DNA of 38,786 nt. Origin: Alphaproteobacteria bacterium (lineage in GTDB: Bacteria > Pseudomonadota > Alphaproteobacteria > SMXP01). Positions within the stretch are counted from its first letter, which is position 1, and every line of letters starts with the position of its first letter. Location: NCBI GenBank assembly GCA_028280675.1, contig JANQLI010000148.1:1-38786 (forward strand), given 5' to 3'. Below the pieces are notes generated by a model. It was not told where the DNA came from. It searched no databases and saw nothing but the letters and a program-made list of their open reading frames with translations. The position numbers and the translations under genes were made by a program. Shown here piece by piece: positions 28,805-37,777 of the stretch.

Positions 28805-29608
28805 GTGATGAGTACGATTAGTCACGATGATATTGAACGCGCCGCTTCTCAATTGAGGCAGGCGCACGAAAGTGGCGTTCCATGCGCGCCGCTCAATCAA
28901 TTCATTCCAGCAACGGATATTGAGGCCGGTTACGCCATCCAAAATATGAATACAGATTATTGGATTGCAGAAGGACGCAAACTTGTTGGCCGTAAAACAG
29001 GTTTAACCTCTAAAGCCGTACAGAACCAACTGGGAGTTAATCAACCCGATTTTGGAATGCTCTTTTCAGATATGGCGTATGCCGATGGTGAGGATATATC
29101 TCTATCACGGATGCTACAGCCCAAAGTCGAAGGTGAAATAGCATTTATTCTCGGCCAGGATCTCGATAGTGATCATCTGACATTGGCGGATGTGATAAGC
29201 GCTATTGATTATGCAGTTTGTGCCATTGAGATCGTCGATTCGCGTATTGCAGATTGGCAAATCAAGATTATGGATACCGTTGCAGATAATGCGTCATCGG
29301 GTCTTTACGTTTTGGGAAGTGAGCCGCGAAAACTCGGTGAATTTGATCCCCAACTTTGTGGTATGGTGATCGAACATCGAGGTGAGCCAATTTCGACTGG
29401 TGCTGGTGCCGCATGTTTGGGCAATCCGCTACATGCCACACTCTGGCTTGCAAAAATCATGGTTGATGTGAAACGTCCTTTGAAAAAAGGCGATACGGTC
29501 TTATCCGGTGCTCTTGGCCCAATGGTCAGTGTCACAGGCGAGGGCGTGTATGAGCTTCGCATTGATGGTGTGGGGTCTGTTCGCGCTTCTTTTGTTGATG
29601 GGAAATAG
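28805..29608 (+). CDS. dmpE: 2-oxopent-4-enoate hydratase (2-hydroxypenta-2,4-dienoate hydratase)
   Basis: 267 aa; GRKTGLTSKAVQNQLGVNQPDFGMLFSDM...PKVEGEIAFILGQDL...AIEIVDSRI. Confidence 0.9.
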   Translation: MMSTISHDDIERAASQLRQAHESGVPCAPLNQFIPATDIEAGYAIQNMNTDYWIAEGRKLVGRKTGLTSKAVQNQLGVNQPDFGMLFSDMAYADGEDISLSRMLQPKVEGEIAFILGQDLDSDHLTLADVISAIDYAVCAIEIVDSRIADWQIKIMDTVADNASSGLYVLGSEPRKLGEFDPQLCGMVIEHRGEPISTGAGAACLGNPLHATLWLAKIMVDVKRPLKKGDTVLSGALGPMVSVTGEGVYELRIDGVGSVRASFVDGK

Positions 29609-29618
29609 GTAATCGATA

Positions 29619-30557
29619 ATGTCTAAAGTGAAATGCGCTGTCATTGGATCGGGGAATATTGGAACTGATCTTATGATTAAAATTATCCGAACCAGTGAAA
29701 GTCTTGAGATGGCTGCCATGGTGGGTATTGATCCGGAGTCGGATGGACTTGCTCGTGCAGAGCGTATGGGCGTTGCTTCAACACATAGAGGTATTGATGG
29801 GTTAGTGGAACTAGACTCCTTTGCCGACATAAAAATCGTTTTTGATGCCACCTCAGCCTACGCACATCAAAATCACAATGATATTTTGCAGGCTCATGGC
29901 AAACAGGTTGTTGACCTAACACCAGCTGCCATTGGGCCGTTCACGGTTCCGGTTGTAAATATGGAGCAGAATCTTTCTGAGCAGAACGTCAATATGGTGA
30001 CATGTGGTGGGCAAGCGACGATTCCTATTGTTGCAGCGGTGAGCCGTGTTGCGAATGTGCCTTATGCAGAAATTGTGGCATCAGTATCTTCAAAATCGGC
30101 GGGGCCAGGGACACGTGCGAATATTGACGAGTTCACACGGACAACGGCCCAAGCGATTGAAAGCATCGGAGGTGCAAAAAAAGGTAAAGCGATTATCATA
30201 TTGAACCCGGCCGAACCACCAATGATTATGCGCGATACAGTGTTTACGCTTTCAGACATTGTAGATGAAAAACTCATCGAAGATTCTATTCATAAAATGG
30301 TGGCGGATGTTCAAGCTTATGTTCCCGGCTATCGTCTTAAACAAGATGTACAATTTGAGCGTTACGGTTCCAATAATCCATTGAAAATCCCTGGTTATGG
30401 TGAGTTTGAAGGTCTTAAGTCGTCCGTCTTTCTTGAGGTCGAGGGTGCAGCGCATTACCTGCCGGCCTATGCTGGGAATCTAGACATCATGACGTCTGCG
30501 GCCCTTGGCACGGCGGAGAAGATTGCAGAGCTAAAATACGGCGCTAAAGCGGCATAG
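29619..30557 (+). CDS. dmpF: Acetaldehyde dehydrogenase (acylating)
   Basis: 312 aa; [37 protein letters not shown] catalytic Cys. Confidence 0.93.
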   Translation: MSKVKCAVIGSGNIGTDLMIKIIRTSESLEMAAMVGIDPESDGLARAERMGVASTHRGIDGLVELDSFADIKIVFDATSAYAHQNHNDILQAHGKQVVDLTPAAIGPFTVPVVNMEQNLSEQNVNMVTCGGQATIPIVAAVSRVANVPYAEIVASVSSKSAGPGTRANIDEFTRTTAQAIESIGGAKKGKAIIILNPAEPPMIMRDTVFTLSDIVDEKLIEDSIHKMVADVQAYVPGYRLKQDVQFERYGSNNPLKIPGYGEFEGLKSSVFLEVEGAAHYLPAYAGNLDIMTSAALGTAEKIAELKYGAKAA

Positions 30558-30571
30558 GTGGGATCAGTAAG

Positions 30572-31597
30572 ATGTCTAAAAAACTATATATTCAAGATGT
30601 GACGCTACGCGATGGGATGCATGCGATTAAACATCTCTATGGTGTGGATCAAGTACAAGCGATTGCCAAGGCGCTTGATGATGCGGGCGTGGATGCGATT
30701 GAAGTTGCCCATGGGGATGGTCTTTCCGGCACAAGTTTTAATTATGGATTCGGGACTCATACGGATTGGGAATGGTTGGAAGCTGCTGCTGATGTTCTGA
30801 ACAATGCTGTTCTCACCACACTTATCTTACCCGGTATTGCGACAGTGGAGGAACTTAAGCGTGCTTATGACCTCGGCGTGCGGTCTGTGCGTGTTGCGAC
30901 CCATTGCACAGAAGCTGATGTATCAAAACAGCATATCCAGATGGCACGTGAGATCGGGATGGATACCATTGGCTTCCTCATGATGAGTCACATGAATGAG
31001 CCCCAAAAGCTTGCGGAACAAGCAAAGCTGATGGAATCTTATGGGGCGCAATGTGTGTATGTTGTCGATTCGGGTGGTGCTTTGAACATGGATGATGTCC
31101 GAGATCGTCTTAAGGCGTTTGATGAGGTCTTAGACCCAAAGACAGAGCGTGGCATTCATGCCCATCAAAATTTATCGCTTGGTGTCGCAAATTCCATCGT
31201 GGCTGTGCAAAATGGTGTGCGGCGTGTTGATGCTTCTCTGGCAGGCATGGGTGCCGGTGCCGGAAATGCACCCTTGGAAGCCTTTATTGCATGTGCAAAC
31301 CGCTTGGGATGGGAGCATAATTGCGATCTATTCAAACTGATGGACGCGGCGGAGGATTTGGTCCGTCCCATACAAGACCGACCTGTGCGTGTTGATCGAG
31401 AAACATTAAGTCTTGGTTATGCAGGCGTTTATTCGAGCTTTCTGCGTCATGCAGAAACTGCTGCCGAAACTTATGGCTTGGATGTGCGTGAGATTCTTGT
31501 CGAGCTCGGTGCACGTAAAATGGTCGGCGGGCAAGAGGATATGATTGTGGATGTGGCGTTGGATATCTTGAAAGACCGTGAGGGGACGAGTGTATAA
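30572..31597 (+). CDS. dmpG: 4-hydroxy-2-oxovalerate aldolase
   Basis: 341 aa; [60 protein letters not shown] overlap with the next gene. Confidence 0.94.
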   Translation: MSKKLYIQDVTLRDGMHAIKHLYGVDQVQAIAKALDDAGVDAIEVAHGDGLSGTSFNYGFGTHTDWEWLEAAADVLNNAVLTTLILPGIATVEELKRAYDLGVRSVRVATHCTEADVSKQHIQMAREIGMDTIGFLMMSHMNEPQKLAEQAKLMESYGAQCVYVVDSGGALNMDDVRDRLKAFDEVLDPKTERGIHAHQNLSLGVANSIVAVQNGVRRVDASLAGMGAGAGNAPLEAFIACANRLGWEHNCDLFKLMDAAEDLVRPIQDRPVRVDRETLSLGYAGVYSSFLRHAETAAETYGLDVREILVELGARKMVGGQEDMIVDVALDILKDREGTSV

Positions 31598-32367
31598 TGA
31601 CCGATATTCCACATATTGCAGAAATCGTTGATACTGCCGCTCACGATGCAACAGAAATCTCCCAGCTTTCATTAAGTGGTTACGACCTGACTCCGCAACA
31701 AGCCTATGACGTGCAGGCAGAATCCATAGATCGGCGTATGAAGCGAGGCGAGACTCTGATCGGTGTGAAGATGGGCATGACCTCACGTGCCAAAATGATT
31801 CAAATGGGTCTTGATGAGATGATGTGGGGGCGTCTTACGGATAAGATGCTTGTTGAGGATGGTGGAGAGATTGATCTCAAAGATTATGTCCACCCACGTG
31901 TTGAACCAGAAATTGCATTCCTGATGAAACAGGATTTATCGGGGAAGGTGAGTCCTCTACAGGCAGTGGAAGCCGTCAGCGCCATTGCTCCTGCTATAGA
32001 AATTATCGATAGCCGCTATAAAGATTTTAAGTTTAATGTCCCGGATGTTATCGCTGACAACACTTCCTCATCAAGTCTCGTGGTTGGCCCGTGGGCAAAG
32101 CCAGATATCAATATTGCAAATCTCGGTATGGTTATGGAGTTTGATGGTAAGGCTGTGGAGATAGGGTCATCCGCCGCTATACTCGGTCATCCAGCGCGAG
32201 CGCTTGCAGGGGCATCGCGATTAGTTGCTGAGCAAGGATTATCATTAAAGGCCGGTTGGATTGTTATGGCAGGTGGTGCAACGGCTGCTGTTGCTTTGAA
32301 GCCTGGTGTCCAGGTGCGCTTGAGTGTGGCTCAGCTCGGGCGCGTGAATTTTTCAGTTCTTCCTTAA
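31597..32367 (+). CDS. dmpH: 2-oxo-3-hexenedioate (4-oxalocrotonate) decarboxylase
   Basis: 256 aa hydratase/decarboxylase family; GVKMGMTSRAKMIQMGLDEMMWGRLTD...PRVEPEIAFLM; position after dmpG. Confidence 0.9.
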   Translation: MTDIPHIAEIVDTAAHDATEISQLSLSGYDLTPQQAYDVQAESIDRRMKRGETLIGVKMGMTSRAKMIQMGLDEMMWGRLTDKMLVEDGGEIDLKDYVHPRVEPEIAFLMKQDLSGKVSPLQAVEAVSAIAPAIEIIDSRYKDFKFNVPDVIADNTSSSSLVVGPWAKPDINIANLGMVMEFDGKAVEIGSSAAILGHPARALAGASRLVAEQGLSLKAGWIVMAGGATAAVALKPGVQVRLSVAQLGRVNFSVLP

Positions 32368-32415
32368 TTATCTACTTCATAGATAGCTGTTTAGTATTTC
32401 ACAGTAGGTGGTGAA

Positions 32416-33123
32416 CTAGAGCGTTCCTGTCCGGAATGGTTTGTTGCAAACATGTGTTGCCATTATTCTTTCCGCTCTCGCTGAGTCGCGGTGAGAAATA
32501 ATATCCACGATTTGATCACGTTCTTTATTTGCCTCAGCGATGTTGGCATTAATTTTGGCGGATTGCCCGTTGAACAATAAGAACTCGGACATATGCCATT
32601 GATCGGCTACGCGCTTTGCAATCATCGGGCTACGAGCCATCGAACGTATCAAGCCGTAGAATTCAGAAAGAAGACTTAGAAAATTCTCAGACAATGCTTC
32701 ATCGATCTTTGGAGACGCATGATGGATTTTTTTTGATAGGTCAATTAGAAGCTGAATCTCGTTTTCATCATGCCGTTCGGCAGCTAAGCGAGCCATAAAG
32801 CCTTCTGCTTTGCCAAAAAGACGGAAGAAATCTTCAATCTCTATTCTTGTTGGTGAGATCACTTTCGAGCCAACTTGCGGCGTAATAATCAGATAACCAG
32901 CACTTCGCAAGTGACTCAAGGCCGCTGAGACTGGCGCACGACTTGTTTTGAACTCTTGCGCTAAGTGCAAAGAAGAAATGGGCTCGCCGAATAAGTAAAC
33001 CCCTCGTGCGAGTCTGTGTTCTAATACATCACAAATATATCCAGCTTTACCACCAAGTTTAGAATTGCGATTCTCAGAACGAACACTCCCTCGGTTGGTA
33101 TAAGATTGATCCTGTTGTCTCAT
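32416..33123 (-). CDS. GntR-family transcriptional regulator, paralog 1
   Basis: 235 aa; wHTH FKTSRAPVSAALSHLRSAGYLIITPQVGSKV plus FCD-like C-terminal helical domain. Confidence 0.87.
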   Translation of the reverse strand: MRQQDQSYTNRGSVRSENRNSKLGGKAGYICDVLEHRLARGVYLFGEPISSLHLAQEFKTSRAPVSAALSHLRSAGYLIITPQVGSKVISPTRIEIEDFFRLFGKAEGFMARLAAERHDENEIQLLIDLSKKIHHASPKIDEALSENFLSLLSEFYGLIRSMARSPMIAKRVADQWHMSEFLLFNGQSAKINANIAEANKERDQIVDIISHRDSARAERIMATHVCNKPFRTGTL

Positions 33124-33242
33124 CTTGAAAGAATTGGTTTGAGTTATGTACTATAAAACTGCATTAGTTGTCAGAGGAATATGGTAAAGTGCTGCAAAGA
33201 GAATCATGCACTTCTATAACCTTACAATTCATTTATTCCCGC

Positions 33243-33917
33243 TTACGCAACCCAGGAATTTATTTCTTGATTATTATGCATCATGCTTCTGTTAAATTGA
33301 GTTGATTTCCCTTTTAAGAGCAAAGAGCGAATACTCTCTATTTCAACGAAGGGGAGGTCAAGTTTCTTCGCTAAGGATTGACAATACGCTGATGTGCCTA
33401 CCTCGCCTTTTTCATCAAGTATGTCACAGCATGTTATGACATCATAAGGTGTTAAATCGTTTATTAATTGATGTGCACCGGAAATTAATGTTTCGTCTAA
33501 AGAAAATGGTTTCCGTATGACGATGGGCATCACGTGACCAGGTGTTACCAAGTCATTTGCTGTAGCTATTTGTGAACCAGCGGTTCTAATTGTTAATGCG
33601 CGGTCAGCAGCAGAGATTCCGGTTCCATTGCAACTCGCGGCTTCGATAGATTTCAAGTATTCAGGCCTACTTGAGTTGTGTGATGAATTGCATTCCATAG
33701 TTCTCAAACCCAAACGGAAAGCTGTGCGTTCATCCAGCGCAATGCTTAAAAGTCCACGTCCTTCAATAGCCATCAGCGAAGCTAAGTCTTCATGTAGAAG
33801 AGCAGCTACGCCAACGAAAATCCCTCGACCAGCACCATTGTGATGAGATTTATGGCTTAAAATAATTAACTCGCCGCTGGATAGTGATTCTCTTAGGGAA
33901 TTGATGTCTGGTGTCAT
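33243..33917 (-). CDS. RibB-like (3,4-dihydroxy-2-butanone 4-phosphate synthase fold) divergent paralog
   Basis: 224 aa; GTGISAADRALTIR, PGHVMPIV, VITCCDILDEKGEVGT match RibB blocks; the canonical DDEDRENEGD loop reads SHKSHHNGAGRG here. Confidence 0.75.
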   Translation of the reverse strand: MTPDINSLRESLSSGELIILSHKSHHNGAGRGIFVGVAALLHEDLASLMAIEGRGLLSIALDERTAFRLGLRTMECNSSHNSSRPEYLKSIEAASCNGTGISAADRALTIRTAGSQIATANDLVTPGHVMPIVIRKPFSLDETLISGAHQLINDLTPYDVITCCDILDEKGEVGTSAYCQSLAKKLDLPFVEIESIRSLLLKGKSTQFNRSMMHNNQEINSWVA

Positions 33918-33977
33918 GCCCTGGCCTTTATGCCTTTCTGAAGAGTCCTTTGTGTTTAAATCCTGAGTTAGGCTAAC

Positions 33978-33987
33978 ATACTAGAAT
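33978..33987. promoter_or_regulatory. Candidate regulon operator, site 8 (ATACTAGAAT)
   Basis: Upstream of the RibB-like gene (-); on the minus strand TTGGAA-N17-TATGTT overlaps it. Confidence 0.6.
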
Positions 33988-34220
33988 AATAGATAGATTC
34001 CAACAAAAATATCACATAGAATAAGGTATTAAAATCAGAGGGTTAAGAAGGATGTAACGTTAGCCTGAGCAGCAGGTGCCTTTAGAATATTGCTGAACTT
34101 ACATGTAAAACCGTTGGCTTATAATCCCTAAATACTATGTGGTTTTCTAAGATTACAGAGTTCCTCTTAGCTGCCAAATCTTCGTTTCCGTGTAAAAAGC
34201 CTAGCAAAATCTATAAAAGT

Positions 34221-34230
34221 ATGCTAGTAT
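34221..34230. promoter_or_regulatory. Candidate regulon operator, site 9 (ATGCTAGTAT)
   Basis: About 36 nt upstream of the ligA-like GTG start. Confidence 0.62.
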
Positions 34231-34266
34231 GCAAGCTGGCAATGAGTTCGTGAAGGAGTGAAATAG

Positions 34267-34533
34267 GTGAGCATTAATACGATCGAAAGAGTCCTATGGG
34301 AGGCGATCACATTCCCGGATAAAGCGGAAGTTTTTAGATCACAGCCCGAAGAACATTTTAACAGCTATTTTCATTTAACGTCGCAAGAGAAGCAATTATT
34401 GCATGAAATGGATGTACGCAAAATGGCTGATCTTGGTGCGAGTGAAATGCTTCTTATGCTTGCATGGCAGGTCGTCAGGGGCCCCGAGACTATGAATGAA
34501 TATATGGGACGCATGAATACGCCCAGCAGCTAA
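34267..34533 (+). CDS. LigA-like small subunit of a type II extradiol dioxygenase (GTG start)
   Basis: 88 aa; helical LigA-type protein (ERVLWEAITFPDKAEVFRSQPEEHFNSYFHLTSQEKQLLHEMDVRKMADLGASEMLLML) directly upstream of the LigB-like gene. Confidence 0.82.
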   Translation: MSINTIERVLWEAITFPDKAEVFRSQPEEHFNSYFHLTSQEKQLLHEMDVRKMADLGASEMLLMLAWQVVRGPETMNEYMGRMNTPSS

Positions 34534-34572
34534 AGTTATGAAGAGAGAAGTCTCTAGAATAAGGAATCTACA

Positions 34573-35400
34573 ATGAGTGAAATAGTTGGTGGCTTTTTAA
34601 TGCCGCATGATCCTTTAATCTCAGCCGAACCAGATGCTCCACCAGCTGAGCAGCGTAAGGCAGTGAAAGATGCATTTGCGACAATAGCGAGCAGATTAAA
34701 AGAGTTGGACGTGGATACGGTGATTGTCGTTGGAGATGATCACTACACTGTTTTCGGTCCACAATGTATACCACGATATTTGATTGGCATTGGCGATGTT
34801 GAAGGACCAGCAGAGCAATGGCTCGGTATTTCACGTAGGCCTATTGAGAACAATGAACCACTTGCGAATCACATTATGCAAGTTGGGTTTGATAACGGTA
34901 TTGATTGGGCGGTTTCCAAAACCCTTCTTATGGACCATTCCACTATTATACCTATTCACTATACCTTAGGGGAAGGAAGTAAGATTAAGTCGATACCCGT
35001 TTATATTAATTCTGGTGTTATGCCGCTCATTTCGAGTCGCCGTGCGGCTGAAGTGGGTCAATTAATAAGAAAAGCTGTTGACTCGTGGTCAGGTGATGAA
35101 CGCGTGGCTATCTTAGGTACGGGTGGCATTAGTCATTGGGTCGGCATGGCTGATATGGGCAAGGTCAATGTGGAATGGGATAAGAAAGTTCTCTCTTTTG
35201 CTGAGGCCGGAGATATTGAAGGTCTGATCGCAATGGAAGACATGGATGTGTTCCATGAATCTGGAAATGGCGCACTTGAAATCAAGAACTGGATTGTGGC
35301 CATGGCAGCTGTACCGGAGATGAAGGCCGACATCATTGCCTATGAACCGATACCTGAATGGGTCTGTGGGTGTGGTTTTGCAGAGCTCAAGGCCGCTTAA
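34573..35400 (+). CDS. LigB-like catalytic subunit of a type II extradiol dioxygenase (protocatechuate 4,5-/gallate dioxygenase family)
   Basis: 275 aa; candidate metal/catalytic His in FLMPHDPL, VIVVGDDHYTVF, GTGGISHWVG and acidic region FHESGNGALEIKNW. Confidence 0.87.
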   Translation: MSEIVGGFLMPHDPLISAEPDAPPAEQRKAVKDAFATIASRLKELDVDTVIVVGDDHYTVFGPQCIPRYLIGIGDVEGPAEQWLGISRRPIENNEPLANHIMQVGFDNGIDWAVSKTLLMDHSTIIPIHYTLGEGSKIKSIPVYINSGVMPLISSRRAAEVGQLIRKAVDSWSGDERVAILGTGGISHWVGMADMGKVNVEWDKKVLSFAEAGDIEGLIAMEDMDVFHESGNGALEIKNWIVAMAAVPEMKADIIAYEPIPEWVCGCGFAELKAA

Positions 35401-35523
35401 GTTCCAGTTGTAATATGAGAGGGGGTGGTCGGATATTATTTAAAATCTGTGGCCGCCGCCTCGATTGGGGTTTGTTGCGTAGAGCGCGTCACAGATATTG
35501 TTTTTTATTGAGCGTGTAAGAAG

Positions 35524-36759
35524 ATGAATTCTCCAATGCAGAGGCGCGCTGTTCATGGGTTTGGAGAATGCGATGTGTTTGAGAAGAGACGAAAGTATAT
35601 CCTACTGCTCGTAAGTGCATTGCCTGCTATTGCCGGTGCTCTTGTCTCTCCGCTCCTCCCTAGCCTAACACGCGTCTTTGCCGCAGAACCTAATGTCGAG
35701 TTGCTAGCGCGATTTGTTTTTACGCTTCCTGGGCTGTTCATTGCTCTCTTTGCCCCGCTCAGTGGCATTGTGATTGATCGCTATGGTCGCAAATTACTCC
35801 TAATCGCATCCGTCATCCTATTTGCCATTTCTGGTGGATCGGGACTTATCGCTCAGTCTTTGCCACAATTACTTTTTGGCCGCGCTTGCCTTGGCATCGC
35901 TGTGGCTGCGATCATGACTGTCACAACAACACTCGTTGGAGACTACTATCGTGAGCCTGAAAGAGGTCATGTTGCTGGAACACAGGCCGCTTTTTTGGCA
36001 TTAGGTGGTTTCTTAGGATTGCTGATCAGTGGCCTTCTTGCAGAGCTATCGTGGCGTGTTCCCTTTTTCATTTACTTTCTGGTGTTGCTTCTTGTTCCAT
36101 TTGTTGTGAAGTATATCAGCGAGCCAGTATCTGGCAATCTGGGCACGCATGACAAGGCGTTTGTTGAAGACAGGGAAACGCCTACTTCGCTGTCTCTTAT
36201 TTTGCTTGTTAATGGTCTCGCCATCGTCGGGATGATGATTTTCTTTACTGTCCCAATACAAGTGCCATTCTTACTGGAGGAGATTGGAGAATCTGCTCCG
36301 AGTCTTGCGGGTTTAACAGTGAGTGTATGCATTCTTGTAACAGGTATTTCCTCGATGAGCTTTCGTTACTTTAAGACTGTGATCTCGCTGCCACTGGTTC
36401 TATCCTTGTCCATGGCTATTATGGCTGTAGGCTATCTACTCGTGGGTATCTCATCGGGGTATTGGATGTTGTTGGTGGCGATGCCTATATGTGGTCTGGG
36501 GATGGGTCTCATAACGCCAGCGATTACTTTGTGGCTTTTAGAATTATCCCCCATGCATATCCGTGGCCGTGTCATGAGTGCTCTTGCTTCAGGGATCTTT
36601 TTTGCGCAGTTCGTGACACCTCTTATATCGCAGCCTATCATTTCTTCATTAGGGTTAAGCGGAATTTTCATATTGTCGTCACTAGTACTTATGACCCTGG
36701 CTGCCACACTCTGTTTTGGGTCTTATCTCTATCAGCGTCGTTCTCTGCGCGCGCGATAA
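35524..36759 (+). CDS. MFS transporter
   Basis: 411 aa, 12-TM-like; PLSGIVIDRYGRKLLLIA MFS signature, repeated hydrophobic helices. Confidence 0.87.
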   Translation: MNSPMQRRAVHGFGECDVFEKRRKYILLLVSALPAIAGALVSPLLPSLTRVFAAEPNVELLARFVFTLPGLFIALFAPLSGIVIDRYGRKLLLIASVILFAISGGSGLIAQSLPQLLFGRACLGIAVAAIMTVTTTLVGDYYREPERGHVAGTQAAFLALGGFLGLLISGLLAELSWRVPFFIYFLVLLLVPFVVKYISEPVSGNLGTHDKAFVEDRETPTSLSLILLVNGLAIVGMMIFFTVPIQVPFLLEEIGESAPSLAGLTVSVCILVTGISSMSFRYFKTVISLPLVLSLSMAIMAVGYLLVGISSGYWMLLVAMPICGLGMGLITPAITLWLLELSPMHIRGRVMSALASGIFFAQFVTPLISQPIISSLGLSGIFILSSLVLMTLAATLCFGSYLYQRRSLRAR

Positions 36760-36813
36760 AGGTCGCAACCGTAGTTCGCGTGAATATGCAATTTTGCTTG
36801 AGTGATATACGCG

Positions 36814-37551
36814 CTACTTAAGGGTTCCAGTTCGTAATGGCTTGCCACGAACATGTGCTTCCATGGCCTGCTCTGCAGCATCAACATCTCGATTCTCGAT
36901 GGCCGCGACGACCTCATTGCGCTCTTTGTTTGCTTGTGCAAGATTGATGTAAACATTGGATGTGCGACCATTGAAGAGTAGGAACTCTGACATCCGCCAC
37001 TGACTGGAAACACGTCGCGCTTCCATCGGACTTCGCGCCATGCTCCTTATGGTGCTATGAAAAGAAGCAACAAGGTCCAAGAATTCGTCTGATACTTGCT
37101 CATTCTTCTTTTTCGGTGTTGCTTTTTTAATGCGTTTCGATATGTCGCGGAGAGCGTCACATTCACCATCTTCATGCCGTTCAGCCGCCAATCCAGCCAT
37201 GAATCCTTCTGCTTTGCCGAAGAGATGAAAAAAGTCTTCGATTTCCTGTGTTGTTGGAGAAACCACACGACATCCAACTTGAGGAGTGATGACAAGAAAG
37301 CCTGCACTACGCAAATGATTGAGCGCTGTCATAACGGGTGCACGACTTGCATTGAATTCTTCGACTAATTCGACAGTCGAAATGCTCTCGCCGAATAAAT
37401 AGTTTCCACGTGCGAGGCGGTATTCCAGCTCCTCACAGATGTAGCCTGCTTTACCACCGAGGGCCGTCATATTCTCACCTAAATTCATACCATTTCCAAT
37501 AGCATGAAGCTGACTTTGTTGTCTTTTGTCTCTCATTGGAGTCGCTGCCAC
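36814..37551 (-). CDS. GntR-family transcriptional regulator, paralog 2
   Basis: 245 aa; clearly similar to the 32416-33123 product over its length (e.g. NASRAPVMTALNHLRSAGFLVITPQVGCRVVSPTTQEIEDFFHLFGKAEGFMAGLAAERH). Confidence 0.87.
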   Translation of the reverse strand: MAATPMRDKRQQSQLHAIGNGMNLGENMTALGGKAGYICEELEYRLARGNYLFGESISTVELVEEFNASRAPVMTALNHLRSAGFLVITPQVGCRVVSPTTQEIEDFFHLFGKAEGFMAGLAAERHEDGECDALRDISKRIKKATPKKKNEQVSDEFLDLVASFHSTIRSMARSPMEARRVSSQWRMSEFLLFNGRTSNVYINLAQANKERNEVVAAIENRDVDAAEQAMEAHVRGKPLRTGTLK

Positions 37552-37653
37552 CTAACTAACCATTTGATTTTATTGGAAAAATATGCCATTTTGAAACATC
37601 TTCAAGCTTTATGATCGATTCGCTTATAGCAATGCAAGCATCTTAGCATGTAA

Positions 37654-37663
37654 ATAATAGTAT
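37654..37663. promoter_or_regulatory. Candidate regulon operator, site 10 (ATAATAGTAT, weaker match)
   Basis: Intergenic between GntR paralog 2 (-) and purU (+). Confidence 0.4.
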
Positions 37664-37777
37664 GCATGTGTTTTGTCTGACCGCTTTCTGAGCTGCTTTC
37701 GGCTTCATTAGCGCATTGTGATCTGTCAGAGCACGTCGCATAGATGAGACGAGTAAACCAAATAGGGATGATTAAAT

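Noticed and set aside
31406-31786. 126-aa minus-strand ORF across the dmpG/dmpH junction
   Set aside because: Overlaps two well-supported genes; composition is typical of a spurious antisense frame.
35430-35470. GGTGGTC...GGCCGCC pairing downstream of the LigB-like gene
   Set aside because: Short stem with wobble pairs and no T run; insufficient for a terminator or riboswitch call.
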